A DNA stretch of 10,607 nt. Origin: Bacteroidota bacterium. Lineage in GTDB: Bacteria; Bacteroidota; Bacteroidia; Chitinophagales; Chitinophagaceae. The position numbers and the translations under genes were made by a program. This document shows positions 1-6,121 of the stretch, piece by piece. A model generated the notes under the pieces. That model had not been told where the DNA came from. It saw nothing but the letters and a program-made list of their open reading frames with translations, and did not search any database. How positions within the stretch are numbered: position 1 is the stretch's first letter; each line of letters starts with the position of its first letter. The stretch spans positions 1 to 10,607 of the forward strand of contig JAEVZP010000179.1 in NCBI GenBank assembly GCA_023392185.1. Reading direction: 5' to 3'.

Positions 1-177
1 CTTTCGCAGACGGCGGTTCTCAAACCGAAGATTCAAAACAAAAAGATTCCCAATCTCTATTATGCCGGACAGCTCACCGTTCCCGGTCCGGGCGTGCCGC
101 CGTCCATTATTTCCGGAAAAATTGTTGCCGGGGAAGTCCACAATCTAAAAAAGAAAGACTATGAAAAAACTGTTTGA
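1..177 (+). CDS. crtI: Phytoene desaturase, C-terminal end (partial)
   Basis: An open frame runs in from the left edge and stops with TGA at 175-177, giving the last 58 residues of a protein. The segment GQLTVPGPGVPPS followed by SGKIVAGEV is the conserved C-terminal FAD-binding signature of CrtI-type carotenoid desaturases, where the family has a 'G...PG.GVP....SG' block. CrtI oxidises 15-cis-phytoene stepwise to lycopene at the membrane, using FAD. The gene is cut by the window edge, so length and N-terminal Rossmann motif cannot be checked. Its last 17 bases overlap the start of crtB, which fits a coupled crtI-crtB pair. A CrtD-like or CrtN-like desaturase would share this tail; the crtB and cyclase neighbours favour CrtI. 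Confidence 0.9.
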   Translation, partial: LSQTAVLKPKIQNKKIPNLYYAGQLTVPGPGVPPSIISGKIVAGEVHNLKKKDYEKTV

Positions 178-997
178 CGAACTTTCTTATGAGGTCAGCA
201 AGCGTACCACCCAGAAGTACAGCACCAGTTTTTCGCTGGGCATTCTGGCGCTGCGGCCCGCTATTCGTCCGGCCATCTATGCCATTTATGGCTATGTACG
301 GCTGGCCGATGAGATTGTAGACAGCTTCCACGACTATGACAAGCCGACGCTGCTGGCCCGCTTCAAAACTGAAACGGCGCAAGCGCTCGACGAAGGCATT
401 TCGCTGAACCCGATTCTGCAATCATTTCAGGAGACGGTGAGCCGCTATCAGATAGACCGCGCTCTTATTGATCAGTTTCTGCACAGTATGGAGATGGACC
501 TGGGCGACCTCGATTATGACTCGGACCTTTACAACGAATATATTTATGGCTCGGCAGAAGTCGTAGGCCTGATGTGTTTGCAGGTATTTACGGGGGGCAA
601 CAAAGAGGAGTATGAGGCGCTGAAGCCTTATGCGATGAAGCTCGGCTCGGCGTTTCAGAAGGTGAATTTTCTGCGCGATCTGAAAGATGATTACCAGGTT
701 TTGGGACGCACCTATTTTCCCGGTATTGAGATGAGTGTCTTCGATAATGGCGCCAAAAGCCGCATCGAAGACGAGATTGCTGCCGAGTTCCGGGAAGCGC
801 TCACCGGCATCCGGATGCTGCCGCCTACGGCCCGCTTTGGCGTTTATCTGGCCTATAAATATTACCTTTCCCTTTTCCGGAAAATCAAGCGCACCCGGGC
901 AGAGAAGATCATTAATCAACGTATCCGCGTGCCCAACGGCGAGAAATTTCTCGTGATGGTCAAAAGTTATGTACGCTACAAGGCGGCTCTTTTATGA
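161..997 (+). CDS. crtB: 15-cis-phytoene synthase
   Basis: This 278-residue protein condenses two geranylgeranyl diphosphates head to head, via prephytoene diphosphate, to phytoene, the first committed carotenoid step. It has the trans-isoprenyl-diphosphate synthase head-to-head fold signatures: a first aspartate-rich motif DEIVD at residues 50-54 and a second one, RDLKDD, at 172-177 within FLRDLKDDYQVLGRTYFP. Both bind the Mg-diphosphate of the substrates. Length is normal for bacterial CrtB (about 280). The ATG at 161 overlaps the crtI stop by 17 bases in another frame, and the TGA at the 3' end overlaps the ATG of the next gene (ATGA, 994-997), so translation is probably coupled on both sides. 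Squalene/dehydrosqualene synthases (HpnD, CrtM) are relatives, but the crtI, crtZ and cyclase neighbours decide for phytoene synthase. Confidence 0.96.
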   Translation: MKKLFDELSYEVSKRTTQKYSTSFSLGILALRPAIRPAIYAIYGYVRLADEIVDSFHDYDKPTLLARFKTETAQALDEGISLNPILQSFQETVSRYQIDRALIDQFLHSMEMDLGDLDYDSDLYNEYIYGSAEVVGLMCLQVFTGGNKEEYEALKPYAMKLGSAFQKVNFLRDLKDDYQVLGRTYFPGIEMSVFDNGAKSRIEDEIAAEFREALTGIRMLPPTARFGVYLAYKYYLSLFRKIKRTRAEKIINQRIRVPNGEKFLVMVKSYVRYKAALL

Positions 998-1464
998 AAT
1001 ACTTTTTTGTACTCCTGGTAACCTTGTTTTGGATGGCCGAAAGCCATGCGGCCCAAATGCCGGACCGCGACTATGTGCGACGTCATTTTGCCAGTGCCCC
1101 GAAAGACAAGGCGCTGTGCCAATCGCTGATAAACGCCTTGGAGCAACAACAGCACGATCCTGTCAGCCTGGCCTACCTCGGTGCACTGCAAACCATCCGG
1201 GCCAGCCATGTGCTCAACCCGCTGAGCAAGTTGCAGACCTTTGAACAAGGGCGCAATCACCTGGAGCAGGCGGTCCGCAAAGCGCCTCAAAACCCGGAGA
1301 TCCGCCTCATCCGGCTTTCTGTTCAGCAAAACGCGCCTCGTTTTCTGGGATACCACCGGCAGATTGCCGAAGATGAAAAATTTGTTCGGGCACACATTTC
1401 GGGGGTGGGTTCTCCGGTCCTGAACGATATGGCCGGCCACTTGCTGGCACAAAAAACGCGTTGA
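994..1464 (+). CDS. Small exported protein of unknown function in the carotenoid operon
   Basis: The product has 156 residues. It begins with a good signal peptide: Lys2, a hydrophobic core FFVLLVTLFWMA and a likely cleavage after the SHA of residues 17-19. The remaining ~137 residues are helical-looking and soluble, with a stretch at about 75-125 (LEQAVRKAPQNPEIRLIRL) that resembles a TPR-like helix pair as found in proteins that count 'N-P-E-.-R' repeats. No catalytic motif is recognisable. Its start overlaps the crtB stop as ATGA and crtZ follows 33 bases later, so it is co-transcribed with carotenoid genes. That placement suggests a role in the periplasm or at the membrane linked to pigment synthesis, transport or membrane stability, but this is inference only. 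I do not recognise a named family. Confidence 0.8.
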   Translation: MKYFFVLLVTLFWMAESHAAQMPDRDYVRRHFASAPKDKALCQSLINALEQQQHDPVSLAYLGALQTIRASHVLNPLSKLQTFEQGRNHLEQAVRKAPQNPEIRLIRLSVQQNAPRFLGYHRQIAEDEKFVRAHISGVGSPVLNDMAGHLLAQKTR

Positions 1465-1497
1465 TTTTTCTTTTATGTTCTGTCAAATGAAAGCATT

Positions 1498-1959
1498 ATG
1501 AATATTCTGATTGTCCTGGGTGTTTTCTTCCTTATGGAAGGTGCTACCTGGGTTATCCACAAATACGTGATGCACGGCTTTTTATGGAGCCTGCACCGCG
1601 ACCACCATGACCACAGCACCGACGGCCCGCTGGAAAAGAACGACTATTTCTTCGTCATTTTTGCTTTGCCGGCCATTGCACTCATGTGGTATGGCAGTAC
1701 CCAGGGATTCAACTGGATTTTCTACGTAGGCGTGGGTATCAGCCTGTATGGCATGGCCTATTTTTTCGTCCACGATATCTTTATTCATCAGCGTGTTCCG
1801 TTTCTGCGCAATACGCAGAATCCGTATCTGCTGGCTATCCGCCGCGCCCACAAGCAACACCATAAACACACCAGCAAGGAAAAAGGCGAATGCTTTGGCT
1901 TTCTGTGGGTGCCGGTAAAATATTTCCGGATGTATTTCAATAAAAAGCAGGTGGGATGA
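1498..1959 (+). CDS. crtZ: Beta-carotene 3-hydroxylase (fatty acid hydroxylase superfamily)
   Basis: This 153-residue membrane enzyme introduces 3-hydroxyl groups on the beta-ionone rings, converting beta-carotene via cryptoxanthin to zeaxanthin with O2 and a non-haem di-iron centre. All histidine clusters of the CrtZ family are visible: H21-x4-H26, H33-R-D-H36-H37, H92-x4-H97 and H118-K-Q-H121-H122. Hydrophobic segments at about 3-20, 52-69 and 73-91 are consistent with membrane spans. Length is typical for bacterial CrtZ (150-175). Start: the ATG at 1498 gives the conserved N-terminus with the first histidine box near residue 21; there is a short 33-base gap after the preceding gene and no strong Shine-Dalgarno sequence. 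The end overlaps the cyclase gene as ATGA (1956-1959). Confidence 0.95.
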   Translation: MNILIVLGVFFLMEGATWVIHKYVMHGFLWSLHRDHHDHSTDGPLEKNDYFFVIFALPAIALMWYGSTQGFNWIFYVGVGISLYGMAYFFVHDIFIHQRVPFLRNTQNPYLLAIRRAHKQHHKHTSKEKGECFGFLWVPVKYFRMYFNKKQVG

Positions 1960-2693
1960 GTTACACATATTTGCTGGTCAATTTCTTCACGATTTTCATT
2001 TGCTTTATCGCCTCTTTTGACCGGCGTATCCGCTTCGACCGTCACTTCGGGGCTTACCTGAAGGCCGCCACCGTGGCGGCCATTCCGTTTATAGCATGGG
2101 ATGTATGGTTTACGGCAAAGGGCGTGTGGTGGTTTAATGATACTTATACCCTTGGCCTCTCTATTGCCGGCCTGCCGCTGGAAGAATGGCTGTTTTTCTT
2201 TTGCATTCCCTTTTCCTGCACTTTTACGTTTTACTGTCTGGAAAAGTTTTTCGACCTCAGCTGGGCAGATAAGTTCAGCGGCTTCCTGGCGGGGCTGGCT
2301 GTAAGTGTTTGCCTGGTCATAGCCGTGTTGTTTTGGGGAAAAATGTATCCGTTTGTGACGGCGTTGGCTACGATTGCAGTCGTGCTTTACCTCTATTTCG
2401 TGGCAAAGGTGAACTGGCTTGGTCGGGCATCGTTTGCTTTCCTGGTCCTGATGCCGGGCTTTTTTGCCGTCAACGGTGTGCTGACCGGCACCGGGCTGGC
2501 GTCGCCTATCGTAAACTACAATCCGGAGCAGATTCTGAACGTCCGGCTGCTGACCATTCCCATTGAAGATTCGGTGTATGGCTATACACAGTTTCTTCTG
2601 GTGGTGTATTTGTTCCGGAAATTTAAATCAACAGAGCGGGTACCGGAGCCGGTTGGCACACCGCTTAGAGAACCTTTAAAACTGGAAGTATGA
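1956..2693 (+). CDS. Lycopene cyclase, fused CrtYc-CrtYd type
   Basis: The 245-residue integral membrane protein contains two lycopene cyclase domains in tandem, the arrangement in which the heterodimeric actinobacterial CrtYc/CrtYd subunits are fused in one chain. Each half has the acidic family motif: PLEEW at residues 74-78 after a WWFND..Y..G segment (58-67), and IPIED at 201-205 after a G.......NYNPEQI segment. The acidic residues are thought to take part in proton-driven cyclisation of lycopene ends to beta rings. About seven hydrophobic spans are visible (roughly 4-19, 37-53, 78-96, 108-128, 132-150, 157-175, 207-221). It is unrelated to FAD-type CrtY. It lies between crtZ and idi with 4-base ATGA overlaps at both ends. 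A symbol such as crtYcd or crtY is used for relatives; I leave it blank because naming varies. Confidence 0.93.
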   Translation: MSYTYLLVNFFTIFICFIASFDRRIRFDRHFGAYLKAATVAAIPFIAWDVWFTAKGVWWFNDTYTLGLSIAGLPLEEWLFFFCIPFSCTFTFYCLEKFFDLSWADKFSGFLAGLAVSVCLVIAVLFWGKMYPFVTALATIAVVLYLYFVAKVNWLGRASFAFLVLMPGFFAVNGVLTGTGLASPIVNYNPEQILNVRLLTIPIEDSVYGYTQFLLVVYLFRKFKSTERVPEPVGTPLREPLKLEV

Positions 2694-3223
2694 ATCGGGA
2701 CAAGGTAGTTTTGGTGGACGAGAACGACACGGCCATCGGCGAAATGGAAAAGCTGGAAGCACATGTAAAAGGGGCACTGCACCGGGCGTTTTCAGTTTTT
2801 CTTTTTAATGAAAAAGGCGAAATGCTCCTGCATCAGCGCGCCGCCGGCAAATACCACGGAGCCAACCTCTGGACCAATGCCTGCTGCTCGCATCCGCAAT
2901 GGGGCGAAGCGGTGCGCCAAAGCGCCATGGAGCGTCTGGAATATGAAATGGGGCTCAGCTGCGACCTCGAACACCGTTTTTCTTTTCTGTATCAAACGCC
3001 GGTGGAGAACAACCTTATCGAACACGAGTTTGATCATGTCTTTACCGGAACGATTCCCGGCGACTGCCTCATTACACCCAACCCCGAAGAAGTGCAGGAT
3101 CATCGATGGATCGCGCCGGACGCATTGGAAAAAGACATTGCCGCCCACCCGGAGCGCTATACGTTCTGGTTCAAAAAGGCCCTGGGCGTGTTGCGGGAAA
3201 GAGAATGGCTGGAAAGTGTTTGA
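2690..3223 (+). CDS. idi: Isopentenyl-diphosphate delta-isomerase, type 1
   Basis: This 177-residue Nudix-fold enzyme interconverts isopentenyl and dimethylallyl diphosphate, feeding prenyl chain growth. Visible signatures are H25 and H31 (metal ligands, in HRAFS), WTNACCSHP at 61-69 with the catalytic cysteine at C66 and ligand H68, the Nudix-like helix around E83, and the ENNLIEHEFDH segment with metal/catalytic glutamates E111 and E113. These match the E. coli Idi residues in spacing, and length matches (about 180). The ATG overlaps the cyclase stop as ATGA (2690-2693), so idi is the last gene of the carotenoid operon and probably boosts precursor supply for pigment. No clear intrinsic terminator follows on this strand. 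Confidence 0.96.
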   Translation: MNRDKVVLVDENDTAIGEMEKLEAHVKGALHRAFSVFLFNEKGEMLLHQRAAGKYHGANLWTNACCSHPQWGEAVRQSAMERLEYEMGLSCDLEHRFSFLYQTPVENNLIEHEFDHVFTGTIPGDCLITPNPEEVQDHRWIAPDALEKDIAAHPERYTFWFKKALGVLREREWLESV

Positions 3224-3490
3224 TTTTAAACCTGGCTTTCCCGGAGACTCAAAAGCATTTCCGGAAATTCCGGTGTTTTACACAGTCTTTTTGATTTTAA
3301 GACAGCCGTAGGACCCCTGACCTTCACCTGAAATCAGGATCCGCCTTTAAAGCGCCTTTGCGTAGGAGACCGATGCCCGGCGGCGAGAACAACACCGTAC
3401 TCCTATACACACCAGACAGCTAAAGCCGTTGGGTGTGGTAGCTTCCGGCGTCGGGATCCGGAAAAAGAAGGTTTCTTTTCCGGAAAAAAA
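3224..3490. other. Non-coding gap between convergent idi and nuoK
   Basis: This is 267 bases between the ends of two convergent operons, with no credible gene on either strand. It contains two exact TTTCCGGAAA palindromes (3258-3267 and 3477-3486), a short CCTGA/TCAGG hairpin (3316-3338), a hairpin with arms CACACC/GGTGTG around 3411-3436, and a strong stem-loop just after nuoK (listed separately). No arm is followed by a U-tract on the strand where it would end transcription, so I cannot name a canonical terminator for idi. The middle part (about 3305-3440) is GC-rich and structured; an uncharacterised RNA is possible but unsupported. Confidence 0.5.
3458..3483 (-). other. Stem-loop directly downstream of nuoK
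   Basis: The two arms pair over 11 bp with one bulged base and a 3-base loop, closed by CCGG/CCGG. On the nuoK strand the hairpin follows the stop codon after a run of seven T, and no T-run lies after the hairpin, which is the reverse of a classical intrinsic terminator. It may protect the 3' end of the nuo transcript or mark a processed end. The right arm includes one copy of the palindrome TTTTCCGGAAAA. Confidence 0.5.
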
Positions 3491-3790
3491 TCAGTGCTTC
3501 AGGCGGTTGAGGATATTAATATCCACGCTGTGCACTTTCCGGAACATCATAACGATAATGGCCAGCCCAACGGATACTTCTGCGGCAGCTACCACCATGC
3601 TAAAGAACACGAAAATCTGCGCTGATGGGTCGTTGTGCATTTTGGAGAACGCCACCAGCAACAGGTTGGTCGCGTTGAGCATCAGCTCGATGCACATAAA
3701 GATGATGATCGCGTTGCGGCGCATCAGGGTACCGGCGATGCCAATGCAAAACAAAACCAGGCTGAGGAAAACGTAATATTCAATGGGCAT
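3491..3790 (-). CDS. nuoK: NADH-quinone oxidoreductase subunit K
   Basis: This 99-residue membrane subunit of complex I has three transmembrane helices (about 4-22, 28-48, 59-83) and is one of the antiporter-like modules linking quinone reduction to ion pumping. The conserved helix CIELMLNATNLLLVAF carries E35 and the third helix carries E71; these correspond to the essential buried glutamates E36 and E72 of E. coli NuoK. Length is typical (about 100). It is the last nuo gene seen, 130 bases after nuoJ. No nuoL follows: the next gene is convergent idi. The gap before it shows no convincing promoter, so read-through from nuoJ is the simplest view. Confidence 0.96.
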   Translation of the reverse strand: MPIEYYVFLSLVLFCIGIAGTLMRRNAIIIFMCIELMLNATNLLLVAFSKMHNDPSAQIFVFFSMVVAAAEVSVGLAIIVMMFRKVHSVDINILNRLKH

Positions 3791-3920
3791 TGCTGGCAGG
3801 AATTAGAGGGAGGCGTCAGGCCTTAGGAATGAGGTATCAGGAAACGGAGTGATTGATATGCTACAACACACGTTCAAATGCTTCCGGCTTCTCTTTTGTC
3901 TTTTTCTATCAGTTTAAAAA

Positions 3921-4472
3921 CTAGTTCTGGTTTGGTTGCCGCCGGGCCGGGCCGGGCGCGTCTTCGCCGCTGGCCGGCTCGCGCTTACCGATCACTACTG
4001 CGCCGATCATTGCGGAGAGGAACAGAACCGAGGAGATTTCAAAGGGCAGAACGAACTTGGTAAACAGGGTTTGCCCCAGATTCTGAATGAGCCCGATATC
4101 GGTCGATTGCCCTTCCATGGGCACCGAATACATGGAGGTGCGCAGTGCAGCCAGCACAACCAGCAGCAGGGTGCCGCCCGATATAGCGCCGGCAACCTGT
4201 ATGAGCCGGCTTTTCTGCGGCTCGGTGTCGGCGTTCAGGTTCATGAGCATAATCACGAACAGAAACAAGACCATGATCGCTCCGGCATAGACGATGATAT
4301 TGACGACGGCCAGAAACTGCGCATTGAGCAGCACGTAGTGACCGGAAATCATGAAAAACGTCAGAATCAGAAAGATAACCGAGTTAATCGGGTTGCGGCT
4401 CAGGATGACGCCCAGCGCACAGCCGATGGCCAGCGCCGACAAAATCCAGAATACCGTTTGTTGAATGTCCAT
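3921..4472 (-). CDS. nuoJ: NADH-quinone oxidoreductase subunit J
   Basis: A 183-residue hydrophobic subunit of complex I with five predicted membrane helices (about 7-25, 30-50, 56-77, 91-111, 146-163). The segment IIVYAGAIMVLFLFVIML at 59-76 is the family signature containing the conserved tyrosine and the pi-bulge region of helix 3, which moves during the coupling cycle. The Gln usually preceding this segment is Asn here (VVNIIVYAG). The C-terminal tail after residue 164 is short, polar and Pro/Arg/Gln-rich, as is common outside the core fold. A promoter-like motif lies about 55 bases upstream of the ATG (see separate entry), so nuoJ may begin its own transcript as well as receiving read-through from nuoI. 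Confidence 0.95.
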   Translation of the reverse strand: MDIQQTVFWILSALAIGCALGVILSRNPINSVIFLILTFFMISGHYVLLNAQFLAVVNIIVYAGAIMVLFLFVIMLMNLNADTEPQKSRLIQVAGAISGGTLLLVVLAALRTSMYSVPMEGQSTDIGLIQNLGQTLFTKFVLPFEISSVLFLSAMIGAVVIGKREPASGEDAPGPARRQPNQN

Positions 4473-4525
4473 AAAGACTTTTAAGAAAAGAATTCTCTCT
4501 TTCTGAGAGGCCGTAAAAACAGGTG

Positions 4526-4533
4526 CAAAGGTG
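4526..4533 (-). promoter_or_regulatory. Candidate -7 promoter box upstream of nuoJ
   Basis: On the minus strand this reads CACCTTTG followed by CA, close to the Bacteroidota -7 consensus TAnnTTTG. The identical ten bases CACCTTTGCA occur at nearly the same distance upstream of nuoG. The 99-base gap between nuoI and nuoJ is larger than usual inside a nuo operon. No TTG is found at the expected -33 distance, which weakens the call. Confidence 0.35.
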
Positions 4534-4571
4534 CGGAAAAACCGGGAGTTTAGTGCGACTTGGGTAATCGC

Positions 4572-5120
4572 TTAGGAAGCGTCGTCACTCAGCGGGGTCG
4601 GGTCGCCTTCGGCAGCACGTTCCTGCGCAGCGGTTTTGGCGGGCAGGAGCAGGTCGTCTTTCTTATAAATAAAGGTTTCGCGGTCGAAATTGGGCGGCGG
4701 AATGCTTTGCGTCAGGTAGATCGCATCTTTCGGGCAGGCTTCTTCGCAGAAACCGCAGAAGATGCAGCGCAGCATGTTGATTTCATACTTGGCAGCATAC
4801 TTCTCTTCGCGGTAGAGGTGTTCTTCACCCGGCAGGCGTTCAGCGGCTTCCATGGTGATCGCTTCTGCGGGGCAGCTCAGGGCGCAAAGACCGCAGGCGG
4901 TGCATTTTTCCCGGCCTTCTTCATCGCGGTTGAGGATGTGCAAACCCCGGAAAACCGGTGAGAAAGGACGCTTTTCCTCCGGGTATCTTACGGTAGGTGC
5001 TTTTTTGAACACGTGGCCCAGCGTGATAGAAAGTCCTTTGGCAATGCCGGGCAGATACAGGCGTTCCGAAAGGGTCATCGGGTCGCGGTTTACCTGCTGA
5101 GATCTATTGGTGAGTTGCAT
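4572..5120 (-). CDS. nuoI: NADH-quinone oxidoreductase subunit I (2x[4Fe-4S] ferredoxin)
   Basis: This is the peripheral-arm subunit that carries clusters N6a and N6b, passing electrons from NuoG to the quinone site via NuoB. The two ferredoxin motifs are complete: C73-x2-C76-x2-C79-x3-C83 and C119-x2-C122-x2-C125-x3-C129, each followed by Pro. I place the start at the ATG at 5118-5120 (MQLTNRSQQVN), giving 182 residues, because the segment from there on looks like the family N-terminus. The frame stays open to an ATG at 5216, but those 32 extra residues are rich in Ser/Thr/Lys, resemble no NuoI sequence and lie in the disrupted spacer. The gene is cut off from nuoH by about 1 kb of foreign-looking DNA. 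The polar tail after residue 160 is poorly conserved in the family. Confidence 0.95.
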   Translation of the reverse strand: MQLTNRSQQVNRDPMTLSERLYLPGIAKGLSITLGHVFKKAPTVRYPEEKRPFSPVFRGLHILNRDEEGREKCTACGLCALSCPAEAITMEAAERLPGEEHLYREEKYAAKYEINMLRCIFCGFCEEACPKDAIYLTQSIPPPNFDRETFIYKKDDLLLPAKTAAQERAAEGDPTPLSDDAS

Positions 5121-5269
5121 TGTTTTCGTTGTTTTGTAAGTTTTTGAAATACAGCCTCCGGAAAAGACAGCGCCGGTACGGGCATCGTTGCTACTGTTTG
5201 GTAAACGGTTGGCCATTCCATGCCGTCGTACTGGTGCTCATAAAAATTTCGTGCAGGTTTCGCATCTTT
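5121..5269. other. Spacer between mntA fragment and nuoI, no gene seen
   Basis: About 150 bases upstream of nuoI. The minus strand has only a 24-codon open stretch (from about 5250) and the N-terminal extension of the nuoI frame; neither resembles a known protein. No TAnnTTTG-type box is visible for nuoI here. It may be a remnant of the original nuoH-nuoI spacer plus decayed inserted DNA. Confidence 0.5.
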
Positions 5270-5414
5270 CTATATGTCGGGCGGAAAGCAAATCCACATC
5301 GCTTTCTTCTGTAGCCTCGCTCTACACATACGAGCCAGACAGCCGGACTTTCTTTACAGGTTTATCCCGGAAATAGGCGGCAACCGTCTGTTGACTCTGG
5401 TTGATGGTGAGCAT
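5270..5414 (-). pseudogene. Decayed 5' fragment of a second mntA copy
   Basis: The block 5289-5416 aligns without gaps to 5927-6054 inside intact mntA, with 19 mismatches in 128 bases by hand count (about 85% identity). Read on the minus strand from the ATG at 5414 it gives MLTINQSQQTVAAYFRDKP..., then the nucleotidyltransferase motif GSYARG has become GSYV followed by a TAG stop. Beyond the stop the frame still spells EATEESDVDLL, so the D-x-D pair survives, and similarity then ends. It starts 10 bases after the hepT stop, so the order on the minus strand is mntA, hepT, mntA fragment. It cannot make an active enzyme. It is best read as what remains of a tandem copy of the module or of an older insertion. 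Confidence 0.85.
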
Positions 5415-5424
5415 GACAATGAAC

Positions 5425-5763
5425 TTACGATTCGTTTTGCAAAATTGCGGTTAATTGGTCATTAAGCGATGGAATGTCGTTTTGGATGGTTTCCCAGATC
5501 CGGATTGGGTTTATTCGGTCGTAGGCGTGAACGTAATAGTTGCGGGTTGCTTTTATCACCGCCCAGTTTATCTGCGGGTTATCCTGCTTCAGTATATTGC
5601 TCAGGCGATGCGTGTATTCTCCAATACTGATGATTTTTAGTACACAAGCGTCCTGTAACACTTCGTTCTCTAAAAAGCCTGCCTCGTCTGTCCGGGAAAC
5701 ATAGTCCTGCAACTTCCGGATTTGCATCAGCACAAACTGAAGTAATACTTTATCCGTTTTCAT
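5425..5763 (-). CDS. hepT: HepT-like HEPN-domain toxin (DUF86 family)
   Basis: A 112-residue all-helical protein of the HEPN superfamily. It contains the diagnostic R-x4-H-x-Y motif of HepT as R74-NYYV-H79-A-Y81. In characterised MntA-HepT pairs R and H form the RNase site and the partner MntA blocks the toxin by adding AMP to the tyrosine of this motif. Length is typical (110-140). The ATG at 5763 overlaps the 3' end of mntA by 14 bases, giving the usual mntA-hepT order and translational coupling. It lies inside the complex I gene block between nuoH and nuoI. Sampled GC is about 46% over 180 bases, against about 59% over 120 bases of nuoH, which agrees with foreign origin. The gene appears intact. 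Confidence 0.9.
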   Translation of the reverse strand: MKTDKVLLQFVLMQIRKLQDYVSRTDEAGFLENEVLQDACVLKIISIGEYTHRLSNILKQDNPQINWAVIKATRNYYVHAYDRINPIRIWETIQNDIPSLNDQLTAILQNES

Positions 5764-6052
5764 AAACAGGCCTTCTGTCTTGGAAGATGCCCGCTTCGAA
5801 TGGCTTGTACACCCGTCCTTCCTCCGTAAGCTGAACGTTTTTTGCCAGAAGTGCTTTCAGCTCTTCGCTCATCTTCAGGATGTCCAGCAAAGAAACGCGT
5901 TTCGGAGTGTCGTTGTAGCGGAGCAACAAATCCACATCGCTTTCTTCTGTAGCCTCGCCCCGTGCATACGAGCCAAACAGCCATACCTTCTTCACAGGTT
6001 TATCCCGGAAATAGGCGGCAACTGTTTGTTGGATTTTTTCGAAGGTGAGCAT
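5750..6052 (-). CDS. mntA: MntA-like minimal nucleotidyltransferase (antitoxin of HepT)
   Basis: A 100-residue protein of the minimal nucleotidyltransferase (DNA polymerase beta-like) family. The motif GSYARGEATEESDVDLLL at residues 27-44 holds the G-S pair and the metal-binding D-x-D (D39, D41). In known modules this enzyme AMPylates HepT and so neutralises it. The third carboxylate, usually Asp in a 'VDL' strand, is Gln here (NVQLTEEG), so catalysis is uncertain. I start at the ATG at 6052, because the similarity to the downstream fragment begins at this codon; an in-frame ATG at 6073 would add seven residues. The stop overlaps hepT by 14 bases. It begins about 70 bases after the nuoH stop with no recognisable promoter, so it may ride on nuo transcription. 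Confidence 0.87.
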   Translation of the reverse strand: MLTFEKIQQTVAAYFRDKPVKKVWLFGSYARGEATEESDVDLLLRYNDTPKRVSLLDILKMSEELKALLAKNVQLTEEGRVYKPFEAGIFQDRRPVYENG

Positions 6053-6075
6053 GACGGGAACATTGGGACGCAAGA

Positions 6076-6089
6076 CCGGAAATTTCCGG
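6076..6089. repeat. 14-bp perfect palindrome between nuoH and mntA
   Basis: CCGGAAATTTCCGG is its own reverse complement. It lies in the 69-base spacer between the nuoH stop and the mntA start and partly overlaps one of five exact TTTCCGGAAA words in this window (6083-6092). It could be an operator for the toxin-antitoxin genes or only an instance of a common genomic word. Confidence 0.5.
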
Positions 6090-6121
6090 AAAGAACGCTT
6101 CCATAAGCCGCCGCAGCGCGA

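Noticed and set aside
1..177. crtI as a broken gene
   Set aside because: It is only cut by the window edge; the visible C-terminus is intact.
422..919. Long open frame on the minus strand inside crtB, and similar long antisense frames in crtZ, nuoJ, nuoH and nuoG
   Set aside because: They mirror strongly conserved genes on the other strand and show no family motif; they arise from the base composition of the real genes.
3305..3450. Possible tRNA or other structured RNA in the idi-nuoK gap
   Set aside because: No acceptor, D, anticodon and T arms can be placed, and no known RNA motif is recognisable.
5121..5216. N-terminal extension of nuoI from an ATG at 5216
   Set aside because: The 32 extra residues are low-complexity and unlike NuoI, and MQLTNRS at 5120 is a natural start; the extension lies in disrupted spacer DNA.
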